NCBI RefSeq assembly: GCF_026163565.1
Contig: NZ_JAPDKN010000034.1
Coordinates: forward strand, 26,942 to 90,941
Length of the DNA: 64,000 bases
DNA from: Chryseobacterium sp. YIM B08800
GTDB lineage: Bacteria > Bacteroidota > Bacteroidia > Flavobacteriales > Weeksellaceae
Direction of reading: 5' to 3'
This document shows, one piece after another, positions 8,255 to 16,143 of the stretch. How positions within the stretch are numbered: the stretch's first letter is position 1; every line of letters begins with the position of its first letter. Made by a program: the position numbers and the translations under genes. The notes under the pieces were generated by a model. It saw only the letters and a list, made by a program, of their open reading frames with translations, had not been told where the DNA came from and did not search any database.

Positions 8255-8905
8255 TTATTTTTTTATGGTTAAAATTGTGTAATTTCTTTTGATTAATTCG
8301 TCTCCGGTTTTGCTTTTTATTTCTTCTTCTTTCTCGGAAATTTTCATTCTTTTAAAAAAGCTTTTAGAAACCGTTTCCTCCATTTCATCCGAATTGTAAA
8401 GGGTAAAATCGAATTGAGTGAAAGGTAGAGTTTCCATGAAATCTCTTTGCCCGAAAGTAAGAACAAATGTCCCGTTGTTTTTTAAAACTCTGTAGATTTC
8501 ATTTAAATATTCTACCGGATTTTCCCAGAAATAAACGGTGTTTACAGTGAATATTTTATCGAAAGTTTTATCTTCAAAAGGCAGTTTCGTTCCTTCATAC
8601 AAAACAAAATCTGCCTGATTTTTAAATATTTCATTTAATCTTTTAGCTTCAAGATGCATCGTTTCGGAAATATCAATTCCGGTGTACTTTATGTTTTGAG
8701 CTAAACTTAAAAGGCTTTTTACGTGAGCTGCATTCCCATGACCAATTTCAAGAATATGCTCATCATCTTCAATTAAAAGAGTTTTGATGCTTTCCAACGT
8801 CATTCCGATGTTGGTTTCATTCATCATTTCTCCAATCTGAATACCTTTTTCACCTTGAGGATTGGCAAGGTTTTGCGCTAATATTTTTAAATCTTTTTCT
8901 TCCAT
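8255..8905 (-). CDS. Class I SAM-dependent methyltransferase in the heme operon
   Basis: A 216-residue cytoplasmic enzyme with the Rossmann SAM motif ILEIGHGNAAHV (about 51-62), an acidic strand end (YTGIDIS), and post-motif IFTVNTVYFWENPVEYLNEI typical of UbiE/Methyltransf_11 proteins. The substrate is unknown. The ATG directly follows the hmuV stop with no gap, and the stop is 5 nt from hmuS, so the gene is translationally coupled inside the heme operon. A role in handling heme or its breakdown products is a guess from position alone. Confidence 0.85.
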   Translation of the reverse strand: MEEKDLKILAQNLANPQGEKGIQIGEMMNETNIGMTLESIKTLLIEDDEHILEIGHGNAAHVKSLLSLAQNIKYTGIDISETMHLEAKRLNEIFKNQADFVLYEGTKLPFEDKTFDKIFTVNTVYFWENPVEYLNEIYRVLKNNGTFVLTFGQRDFMETLPFTQFDFTLYNSDEMEETVSKSFFKRMKISEKEEEIKSKTGDELIKRNYTILTIKK

Positions 8906-9679
8906 TTATCCAAAAATAATCATAGGGTTTGAATTGACAGGATGCGGACAAATAGTGCAAGGAAAGTTGTAAGCCTGCGAAATAGTTTCGGAAGTAAATA
9001 CTTCTTCCGGCGTACCGTAAGCGGAAACTTTTCCTGATTTCATCAATAAAATTTTATCTGCAAACTGGGCGGCCAAATTCAGATCGTGCAAAACAACAAT
9101 GGCTGAATTGGCATTTTGTGTAAATTTTTTTATGATTTCTAAAGCTTTGTACTGGTGTTTTACATCTAAATTATTTAATGGTTCATCCAGAAAAACAAGC
9201 TTATTCTCAAGCTCATTTTCAAGCTGCGCCATTACTCTCGAAAGATGTACTCTTTGTTTTTCACCACCCGATAAAGTATTGTAATCTCTTTCTTTAAGAT
9301 GGTAAACATCGGTCTCGTACATTAATTTGTTCATCGCTTCGAAATCTTCTTTTCTTGGCTGAGAATCAAAATAAGGATAACGTCCCATCATCACCACATC
9401 TTTTACTTGCAAAGGAATTTCGTTGGAATTGTGCTGAGAAAATTTGGCTTTGTGTAAAGATAATTCTCTCACTTCCCAATCTGAAATGTCTTTATTTTTA
9501 AACATTATTTTCTGTTTTCCCTGCTTCACCTCATTTGCCAAAACACTCAGCAAACTCGATTTCCCAGCTCCATTTGGACCAACAATAGCCAAAAAGTCGC
9601 CGTAATCTAAAGTGACATCTACATCATTCAGAATAAAAAATTCTTTATGCTTATAATCAATCTGACGTGCCTGTAACAT
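8906..9679 (-). CDS. hmuV: Heme ABC transporter ATP-binding protein
   Basis: A 257-residue ATPase of the HmuV/FecE/BtuD group that drives heme import at the inner membrane. Walker A GPNGAGKS (34-41), Q-loop near SQHN (81-84), signature LSGGEKQ (136-142), Walker B LVFLDEP (161-167) and the switch histidine in VVLHDLNLA are intact. Its start overlaps the hmuU stop by one base (TAATG), and its stop abuts the methyltransferase start. Confidence 0.95.
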   Translation of the reverse strand: MLQARQIDYKHKEFFILNDVDVTLDYGDFLAIVGPNGAGKSSLLSVLANEVKQGKQKIMFKNKDISDWEVRELSLHKAKFSQHNSNEIPLQVKDVVMMGRYPYFDSQPRKEDFEAMNKLMYETDVYHLKERDYNTLSGGEKQRVHLSRVMAQLENELENKLVFLDEPLNNLDVKHQYKALEIIKKFTQNANSAIVVLHDLNLAAQFADKILLMKSGKVSAYGTPEEVFTSETISQAYNFPCTICPHPVNSNPMIIFG

Positions 9680-10719
9680 TAGAATGATTTTTTAAATTTA
9701 ATTAAAATAGCGATAAAAATAGGTCCTCCCATTAACGCCGTTAAAATACCGATTGGTAATTCTGAAGGCTGTACAATGCTTCTGCTAAAAGTATCTGCCA
9801 CCAAAAGTAAAATACTTCCGCAAACTGAAGACAACGGTAAAATGAAAGTATAATTCGATTTAAATAAAAGCCTCAAAATATACGGTACAATAAGACCTAC
9901 AAAACCAATCGTCCCTGAAAATGCAACGCAGGTTCCGATCATTAAAGCCGTTAAAATAACAATCTGCTTTTTTAATCTTTCAACATTAATTCCTAAATGC
10001 TGTGCATCTTTTTCACCTAACATCATTGCATTCAAAGCTTTTCCTTTTGGAAGAAGAATCGTGTAAGAAATGACAATTACGATTGCCAAGACGATGTTTT
10101 TCGTCCAAGTTGCCGCCGCTAAACTTCCCATATTCCAGAAAGTAAGATCTCTTAACTGCTCGTCTTTAGATATATAAATCAAAAAACCTGTGATAGAAAA
10201 CCCGATTGCTGTAATTGCAACACCACTCAACAACATCATCACGACATTTGTTTTTCCACCACTTGTAGAAATCCTGTACACCAACATCATTGCTAATAAA
10301 GCTCCTATGAAAGCCGAAATACCCGTTAATGAAAACTGTACCATTTCAGGAAGATATTCTTTAAAATGCCCTCCTAAAACAATTGCAATTGCCGCCAATA
10401 AAGTAGCTCCCGAAGTAAGACCTATTAAATCTCCCGTTGCCAAAGGATTTTTGAACATTCCCTGCAAGCTCGTTCCTGAAACCGCCAACATACTTCCCAC
10501 CAAAATTGCCATCACAATTCGAGACGCTCTTACATCCCAAAGTACATATTTGTCGCTTAACTGCAAATTGGGATCGCCTTGAATAAACTGACCTAAAATC
10601 TTAAAAGGCGAAACGCCATTGAAATCATATACACCAACATAAAGTGCCACAATTGCCAGTATAACCAGCAAAAGGGCACTAGAAATTAAATAAATGTATA
10701 ATTTATTTTGTGCTTTCAA
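9679..10719 (-). CDS. hmuU: Heme ABC transporter permease
   Basis: A 346-residue FecCD/BtuC-type permease with about ten hydrophobic helices. Family marks include RASRIVMAILVGSMLAVSGT, GMFKNPLATGDLIGLTSGA, the cytoplasmic coupling stretch LGINVERLKKQIV and GFVGLIVPYILRLL. It pairs with HmuV for import of heme delivered by HmuT. The start overlaps the end of hmuT by 17 bases, pointing to coupled translation. Confidence 0.95.
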   Translation of the reverse strand: MKAQNKLYIYLISSALLLVILAIVALYVGVYDFNGVSPFKILGQFIQGDPNLQLSDKYVLWDVRASRIVMAILVGSMLAVSGTSLQGMFKNPLATGDLIGLTSGATLLAAIAIVLGGHFKEYLPEMVQFSLTGISAFIGALLAMMLVYRISTSGGKTNVVMMLLSGVAITAIGFSITGFLIYISKDEQLRDLTFWNMGSLAAATWTKNIVLAIVIVISYTILLPKGKALNAMMLGEKDAQHLGINVERLKKQIVILTALMIGTCVAFSGTIGFVGLIVPYILRLLFKSNYTFILPLSSVCGSILLLVADTFSRSIVQPSELPIGILTALMGGPIFIAILIKFKKSF

Positions 10720-11581
10720 TTAAAAGTTTGTTTAATGATAATGCTGCCTCACCCAATCTAGGTCCGAAACCTGAAACTAAACCTCCATCCATTGCGATAA
10801 TTTTTTTGTTTTTACCGGCATTGGTTTGAGAAACACCCGGCATTTTTAATGCACCTTCGTTTCCTCCCGATCCCTCAAGACCTGTTGAGAAGAAAAATAA
10901 CACATCCGGGTTTGCTTTTACAACCGCTTCCGGAGTTAAAGGTTTGAAATCTTCAAAATCATTGATTGCGTTTTCACCTCCTGCAAGATTAATTAAAGCT
11001 GCCATAGGCGTATTTTTACCAGAAACCATCATCATGTTTCCTCTTGCGTAGATGAACAATACTTTTGGCTTTTTAGCCATCGGCTGGATTTGTTTTAAAT
11101 CTGCATCAATTTTATCGTTTAATTTCTGATAATCTGTATTTCCTACCGCTTTTGCAACATCAGCAATTAGTTTTTTGGTTCCGTCAACTGTATATTCCTG
11201 CTTGAATAATTCAGTTTTGATGCCAGAAGCTTTGATTTTGCCTAATAAATCCGGGTTGATATCTTTATCTGACGCCAGAATTAAAGTAGGATTTACTGCC
11301 ATAATCGGCTCTATCGTCATCGATCTTACGTGACCTAAGTTTTCGGCTGTTGTTTTTAAAGATTCCGGATAAGTACTGGTAACATCTGTAGCTACAATTT
11401 CTTTTTCGTGACCAAGCGCTGCTACAATTTCTGTAATACCACCGCTAATAGAAACTATTTTATTATTTGTTTTTGGAGCTTCAGCAACAACTTCATTTCC
11501 GTTTTCTGTCGGTTTTTGAACTTCTTTTTTGCAAGAATACACTGCCATTAAAACAGAAGCTGCAAGGATGAATTTTTTCAT
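10703..11581 (-). CDS. hmuT: Heme ABC transporter substrate-binding lipoprotein
   Basis: A 292-residue class III periplasmic binding protein. A lipoprotein signal ends at C17 (MAVYSC). The TroA/FecB fold follows, with KIVSISGGITEIVAALG, SMTIEPIMAVNPTLILAS and the late INDFEDFKPLTPEAVVKANP. It would bind heme in the periplasm and present it to HmuUV. It sits 27 nt after the hmuY stop and overlaps hmuU. Confidence 0.93.
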   Translation of the reverse strand: MKKFILAASVLMAVYSCKKEVQKPTENGNEVVAEAPKTNNKIVSISGGITEIVAALGHEKEIVATDVTSTYPESLKTTAENLGHVRSMTIEPIMAVNPTLILASDKDINPDLLGKIKASGIKTELFKQEYTVDGTKKLIADVAKAVGNTDYQKLNDKIDADLKQIQPMAKKPKVLFIYARGNMMMVSGKNTPMAALINLAGGENAINDFEDFKPLTPEAVVKANPDVLFFFSTGLEGSGGNEGALKMPGVSQTNAGKNKKIIAMDGGLVSGFGPRLGEAALSLNKLLIESTK

Positions 11582-11608
11582 TTTTATTTACTCTAATTTA
11601 TTTTTAAA

Positions 11609-12715
11609 TTATAAAGGTTTGTATTCGAAAGTTGGAAAACCTCTTTCTCCAGCCTGTCCCTGACTATCAGTTGTAGCTTTTGTAATTCTTGTAAATCTTA
11701 ATTTAAAGAAAAAGCCTTCTGCATCTCTCACCACATAAAAGCGGTCACCGTACACTTCCAAACCATTTGCTCCTACAGGATTTCTCCAATTTGAACCAAT
11801 TACACGCTGATCATTACTAATAAATTTAGACTGATCAATATCAGAAGTTTTAAAGTTTGTATAAGCTTCAACTCCTGATGATGTTGAAGGAACAACTACT
11901 TCGTAAGCTGCTGCACCACCAACATTATTTAATGTTACAAAATCTGCATAAATATAACTTCCCGCTCCGGTAATTGTATTAGTGAAAACCGTAAAACAGA
12001 TATCCCATCTCTTTTTTTCTGGTTGAATAGAAACTTCCGAATTATTTTTCAGGCTAACAAAATTGTAATTGTATGTAGCATTTTTGTTTATTGATAATTC
12101 TTTGTGAGATGTAGAATTCAGTGCTGCGTATTTCACTTTATATCCTGTTCCAGATCTCACTACCTGCACTTTCATCCAACCTCTATCATCTCCTCCAGTT
12201 ACAACTGATCCAACTGGTACTGAACCATTATAAACTTCTTTACCCATATTTACAAGATAGACTGCATTATCAGAATCATTCGCTTTAATATCTTCAATTG
12301 CCGTATAACCTACAGGAATATTACCTTTTACATCATCAATATAATTAACGTTTGAAGGATTGAAATTGGCAACCTGTACCTGAGTTTTAAGAGTTGCTAC
12401 ACTTGCTTCAGTTACCAAATCAATATTGGTAGCACCCTCGATTTTTCCGGCAGCCATCATAATTGAAGAATTTAAAATTACTTTAAACTCGTTTCCAGAA
12501 TAAAATCCCAAATCCCAATTGGATCTTTTGGTAAGAATTTCTGTTTCTGTACCTAAATCAAACCAGACCTGATTGGGCTGTGTAGGCCCTCCTACATCAG
12601 GATCAACTCTTGCACCATCTGATTTAGTAACCAAAACCGGATCTTCGTTGTCGTTAATACAAGACTGCGAAATAAAAGAAGTACCAATTAATAGGCAAAA
12701 TAGTATTTTTTTCAT
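11609..12715 (-). CDS. hmuY: HmuY-family heme-binding lipoprotein
   Basis: A 368-residue lipoprotein (SQSC, C19) of the HmuY family, outer-membrane hemophores that hand heme to the TonB receptor. Family signs are the repeated pattern VWFDLGTETEILTKRSNWDLGFYSG near the N-terminus, KRWDICFTVFTN in the middle, and the ending FFFKLRFTRITKATTDSQGQ with GFPTFEYKPL. It lies 11 nt after the receptor gene, the usual receptor-HmuY order in Bacteroidota. The symbol follows Porphyromonas usage. A second, T9SS-tailed HmuY lies at 16144. Confidence 0.9.
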   Translation of the reverse strand: MKKILFCLLIGTSFISQSCINDNEDPVLVTKSDGARVDPDVGGPTQPNQVWFDLGTETEILTKRSNWDLGFYSGNEFKVILNSSIMMAAGKIEGATNIDLVTEASVATLKTQVQVANFNPSNVNYIDDVKGNIPVGYTAIEDIKANDSDNAVYLVNMGKEVYNGSVPVGSVVTGGDDRGWMKVQVVRSGTGYKVKYAALNSTSHKELSINKNATYNYNFVSLKNNSEVSIQPEKKRWDICFTVFTNTITGAGSYIYADFVTLNNVGGAAAYEVVVPSTSSGVEAYTNFKTSDIDQSKFISNDQRVIGSNWRNPVGANGLEVYGDRFYVVRDAEGFFFKLRFTRITKATTDSQGQAGERGFPTFEYKPL

Positions 12716-12726
12716 TTTAATTCTTA

Positions 12727-14862
12727 TTAAAAATTATAATTTAATCTGGCAAAATAGCTTCTACCATAGAAAAGATTCTGTTGATCTGCAGGTCCGTTGT
12801 GAGAATTACCAGCTTGTACCGTATTTCGTACGCTTGTTACATCAAAGATGTTTTTAATACCTAAACTAACTTCGAAATGATTGTTAAAGAAAGGTTGACT
12901 CACCGTAAAATTAAGCATATTAAACCCTCCGATTTCCCCTAAAACATATTGTCCCGGATCTTGTGGATTCTGAGCATCAGTTCTCAATGTATATTTTCTT
13001 TGCTCACCTGAATATTTGTAATAAAGCGCAAATAATGTTTTGCTACTTGAAAGTGTATAATTGGCTGCAAAATTTGCTTCTGCATAATAATTATAATCAT
13101 CTGGAGATGTAAGATTTCCTGAATTTAAAGCCTGAGAAATCCCCATCACTGAAACTCCTGCATTCAACGTTAAATCACCTTTTCTTACATTGACACCTCC
13201 ACCAAATAATAATGATCTGTAATTATTTACATTCAGATAAGTAATTTGTAAAGGGCTGTTATTAATAACGACATCTTCAATTCTATTCTTCACATCAAGA
13301 TACATTCCTGAAAGACTGAAATTGAATTTCCAATTGTTTGAGTTTGTTAATGCATAATCCCAAAATAAACTTGCAGAATATCCTGTTTCCGGTGTAAGAT
13401 TTTCGTTACCTCTAATATCATGATTATTATCAACAACATAAGTATATAGCTCATCGTATGTTGGAAACCTGTTTGCCGAACCAAAAACTGCACGAAGATC
13501 TGATTTTCCTGAAGTTTTGAATCTTGCTGTTGCAGAATAATTGTATTGAGAATCAAATTTATCGCTTAAAGCCATACGTACTCCGGGACGTAGTGATAAC
13601 CAATCATTTATATTCCATTCAGCAGAAATAAAATTGGCATAATTGAAAATAGTTCTTTCAATATTGATTCCATTATTATTACTTTCAAATGTTGTAGCAT
13701 CTGCAAAGCCTTTTGTTCTGTCTAATTCGTAACCTAATTGGAAATTGATTTTTTCATTATCTAAAAAGTTACTGAACATCCCCCTTGAATACAGTACATC
13801 AGATTTATAAAAAGTTTTTTCCGGCTGTCTGGAAACCTCTTGTCTGTTAGGAACATCATAAATATAATCCTGAGATTTTCTTTCCTGACTTTGGTAAGAG
13901 AAATCTCCATGATAATTGATTCTACCTATTTTAGTTTGAATATTAAACTGATGAATCCATCTTTTTGTATTGTAGTCAATATCTTCCGAAGTATATGTTC
14001 TATTTCCTTCCCCAAGATAATCTTCAATGACTAAAGGATTATAGTAATTTATTTTTTCTGAAAGAAAATTTAATTTATAAAATAAACTTGTGTTTCCTTT
14101 GCTATATCTTACGGCTCCATTTGCTGTAACCATATCTTTGGGTTGCCAGTCATAACCTCTTTTCCCATCATTGCTTTCGTTGAAATATTTGTAGCCATTT
14201 AAAAGACCTTTATATCCTTGAAAATCATTATGGTTAACATCTGCAGTTACCGACCAATTATCATTAATTCGATATCCTAAATTTAAAGATTGAATATGAC
14301 GACCATTTCCTTTTTTGAACCAATCGTAATCTTTTCCAACTGTTTCTTCCTGAAGAGATGCAATTGCCGTAAATTTCTTTGCGTAATTTTTCTTTGTAAT
14401 AATATTGATAACTCCAGCTACTGCATTATTACCATATTCTACACCCATTGAGCCTTTTACAACCTCAATTCTTTCCACATTATTTACATTCAACTTGGTA
14501 AGGTCTACCAAATTACCCATTCCTTCGTCAGTTACTACGGGAATATTATCAATAAGGATTTTTGTGTAAGCACCACTCAATCCCATAATATTTGCGTTAG
14601 AATTTCCTGAACCTCTGCTTGGTTCTATTAAAATGTTTAGATTTTGATTAAGAACTTCTGCAACATTCGTTACAGCCATATTTTTAATTTGCTGTGCATC
14701 AATCACCTCAACTTTATAAATTGATTTGTTGATTGATTGCTGCATATATTGTCCGGTAATGACAACTTCTTCTATTTTTTTCTGATTTAGAGAATCTTTT
14801 TCCTGTGCATTTATCCAAAAAATTGCAGATAATGACACCACTGAAAACACCTTCTTCTTCAT
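12727..14862 (-). CDS. hmuR: TonB-dependent heme receptor (HmuR-like)
   Basis: A 711-residue outer-membrane receptor. After the signal peptide (to about residue 19) comes a TonB box-like IEEVVITGQ, then the plug domain (about 35-160, with VERIEVVKGSMGVEYGNNAV and GVINIITKKN) and a 22-strand barrel ending in the aromatic tail YFARLNYNF. It would take heme from HmuY proteins across the outer membrane using TonB energy. It is the first gene of the leftward heme operon and has a -7 element and Fur-like motif just upstream. Heme as the ligand is inferred from the operon. Confidence 0.92.
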   Translation of the reverse strand: MKKKVFSVVSLSAIFWINAQEKDSLNQKKIEEVVITGQYMQQSINKSIYKVEVIDAQQIKNMAVTNVAEVLNQNLNILIEPSRGSGNSNANIMGLSGAYTKILIDNIPVVTDEGMGNLVDLTKLNVNNVERIEVVKGSMGVEYGNNAVAGVINIITKKNYAKKFTAIASLQEETVGKDYDWFKKGNGRHIQSLNLGYRINDNWSVTADVNHNDFQGYKGLLNGYKYFNESNDGKRGYDWQPKDMVTANGAVRYSKGNTSLFYKLNFLSEKINYYNPLVIEDYLGEGNRTYTSEDIDYNTKRWIHQFNIQTKIGRINYHGDFSYQSQERKSQDYIYDVPNRQEVSRQPEKTFYKSDVLYSRGMFSNFLDNEKINFQLGYELDRTKGFADATTFESNNNGINIERTIFNYANFISAEWNINDWLSLRPGVRMALSDKFDSQYNYSATARFKTSGKSDLRAVFGSANRFPTYDELYTYVVDNNHDIRGNENLTPETGYSASLFWDYALTNSNNWKFNFSLSGMYLDVKNRIEDVVINNSPLQITYLNVNNYRSLLFGGGVNVRKGDLTLNAGVSVMGISQALNSGNLTSPDDYNYYAEANFAANYTLSSSKTLFALYYKYSGEQRKYTLRTDAQNPQDPGQYVLGEIGGFNMLNFTVSQPFFNNHFEVSLGIKNIFDVTSVRNTVQAGNSHNGPADQQNLFYGRSYFARLNYNF

Positions 14863-14879
14863 AAACTCAAAATTTTCGA

Positions 14880-14910
14880 CAAATATAGCGCTTTATTTAG
14901 AATAAGTAAA
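14880..14910 (-). promoter_or_regulatory. Heme-operon promoter with Fur-box-like motif
   Basis: On the minus strand the -7 element TATATTTG is the complement of 14880-14887. Only 4 bases away is TTTATTTAGAATAAGTAAA (14892-14910, plus strand), a partial palindrome around TTTAGAAT. The same word precedes the two T9SS genes to the right. The position over the promoter suggests repression, probably by Fur with iron. Confidence 0.6.
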
Positions 14911-14949
14911 AATAATTCAGGTTTTGTGAGATGATATTTTATAGGTTAA

Positions 14950-14978
14950 TAATGATAAGTAAAGTTTGATAATGATAA
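14950..14978. promoter_or_regulatory. Two TAATGATAA words 20 bp apart
   Basis: TAATGATAA occurs at 14950-14958 and 14970-14978, the second inside GATAATGATAA, the half-sequence of the classical enterobacterial Fur box. It lies midway between the divergent heme operon and the T9SS gene. Whether a Bacteroidota Fur reads it is unknown. Confidence 0.3.
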
Positions 14979-15052
14979 CAAACATCTGAAAAGTAGTTTT
15001 TTAGACTTTTCTTCAACTTAAATTTTAATTAAAAATAAGATAAAAATCATGT

Positions 15053-15089
15053 TTTATTTAGAATAATTAAAAACTAATTATTAATTTTG
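15053..15089 (+). promoter_or_regulatory. Promoter with Fur-box-like motif before the T9SS protein gene
   Basis: TTTATTTAGAATAATTAAA starts at 15053, followed 8 bases after the motif block by the -7 element TAATTTTG (15082-15089). This is the same arrangement as at 16078-16114. Confidence 0.55.
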
Positions 15090-15114
15090 CACCATATTTA
15101 AAATAATAGAAAAA

Positions 15115-15945
15115 ATGAAATTAAAATTACTTTTTGCAGGATTAGCATTTTCAGCTATTACTGTTAATGCACAATTATCTACACTTGATGAGAATTTTGA
15201 GAGCGCAGTTATTTCAACTCCTGCAAACTACAACAACCTTGTAAATGGCTGGACAAAAAAGGTGAATCAAACTTCACCGCATAATATTTATGTTGATCAA
15301 GCTAATGGAAATAAATATGTAAATTTTTATTCTGCAGGTTCATTGGCAGCTGACGTTTTTTTAATTTCTCCACAGATCGTAGCGCCGGATGGTACGAAAC
15401 AGTTAAGCTTTACAGTAAACCGTTTAGAAGGATATGCAACATTAGAAGTAGGATTAGTCGACAATCCTGAAAGTCTTGCTGCAAACAGCGGTGTTCCAGC
15501 TTCATACCAATTGCTTCAGACATACACCTTTTCTACGACAAATACGCCTACAGTAACTCCATTTACAGTACCTGCATCGTCTAATCAATATATTGTATTT
15601 AGATACCGTAATCCACAACCGTTATTCCCGGGTTCTACATCGTCGCATGCTGTACTTTCTGTAGATAACATAAAATATAATACAGCTGGTAACTTAGCTG
15701 TATCTGATGCGTTTAAAAATAACGATATTAATTTCGCTGTAAATTCAAATAATACAGCATTAAAATTTGTTGGTAAGACAGAAATCAAAAATGTAAATAT
15801 TTATTCTGCCACTGGACAAAATGTAGCTTCTGGAAAAGCAAATGATAATAGTTTTAGTATCAATACTCTTCAAACTGGTGTTTACTATATTTTAATTGAA
15901 ACAAAAGATGGTAAAGCTATTAAATCAAAGTTTATCAAGAAATAA
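15115..15945 (+). CDS. T9SS-exported protein with choice-of-anchor-like domain
   Basis: A 276-residue secreted protein: signal peptide MKLKLLFAGLAFSAITVNAQ, a beta-sandwich domain starting LDENFESAVIST (the opening typical of choice-of-anchor/cleaved-adhesin domains, about 22-185), and a C-terminal type A sorting domain (about 200-276) ending KDGKAIKSKFIKK. It would leave the cell through the type IX system. It has no heme motif that I can identify, but its promoter shares the Fur-like motif with the heme operon, so it is probably made under the same condition. A terminator follows. Confidence 0.8.
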   Translation: MKLKLLFAGLAFSAITVNAQLSTLDENFESAVISTPANYNNLVNGWTKKVNQTSPHNIYVDQANGNKYVNFYSAGSLAADVFLISPQIVAPDGTKQLSFTVNRLEGYATLEVGLVDNPESLAANSGVPASYQLLQTYTFSTTNTPTVTPFTVPASSNQYIVFRYRNPQPLFPGSTSSHAVLSVDNIKYNTAGNLAVSDAFKNNDINFAVNSNNTALKFVGKTEIKNVNIYSATGQNVASGKANDNSFSINTLQTGVYYILIETKDGKAIKSKFIKK

Positions 15946-15963
15946 TTGATTTTAAAATATATT

Positions 15964-15999
15964 AAAAAAAGTTGGTTACGTTACGTAGCCAACTTTTTT
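15964..15999 (+). terminator. Rho-independent terminator
   Basis: AAAAAAGTTGG pairs with CCAACTTTTTT around a GTTACGTTACGTAG-type loop, 18 nt after the stop of the T9SS gene. Confidence 0.85.
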
Positions 16000-16077
16000 G
16001 CTTTAAACTAATAAGAAACAACACTTTAAAAATAAAAATTAATTTAAAAATTTACAAAACAAGACAAATGTCATGTC

Positions 16078-16132
16078 TTTATTTAGAATTATTAAAAATA
16101 ATTCTATAGTTTTGTAGAATAATTCTAAATAA
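16078..16132 (+). promoter_or_regulatory. Promoter flanked by two Fur-box-like motifs
   Basis: TTTATTTAGAATTATTAAA starts at 16078; the -7 element TAGTTTTG is at 16107-16114; a second, inverted word AGAATAATTCTAAATAA follows at 16116-16132. The second copy contains the palindrome AGAATAATTCT. Two operators around one -7 element suggest tight repression. Confidence 0.6.
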
Positions 16133-16143
16133 GGAATGAGGTT

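Noticed and set aside
10190..10582. 130-residue rightward open frame inside hmuU
   Set aside because: Antisense shadow of a membrane protein; no own promoter or conserved pattern.
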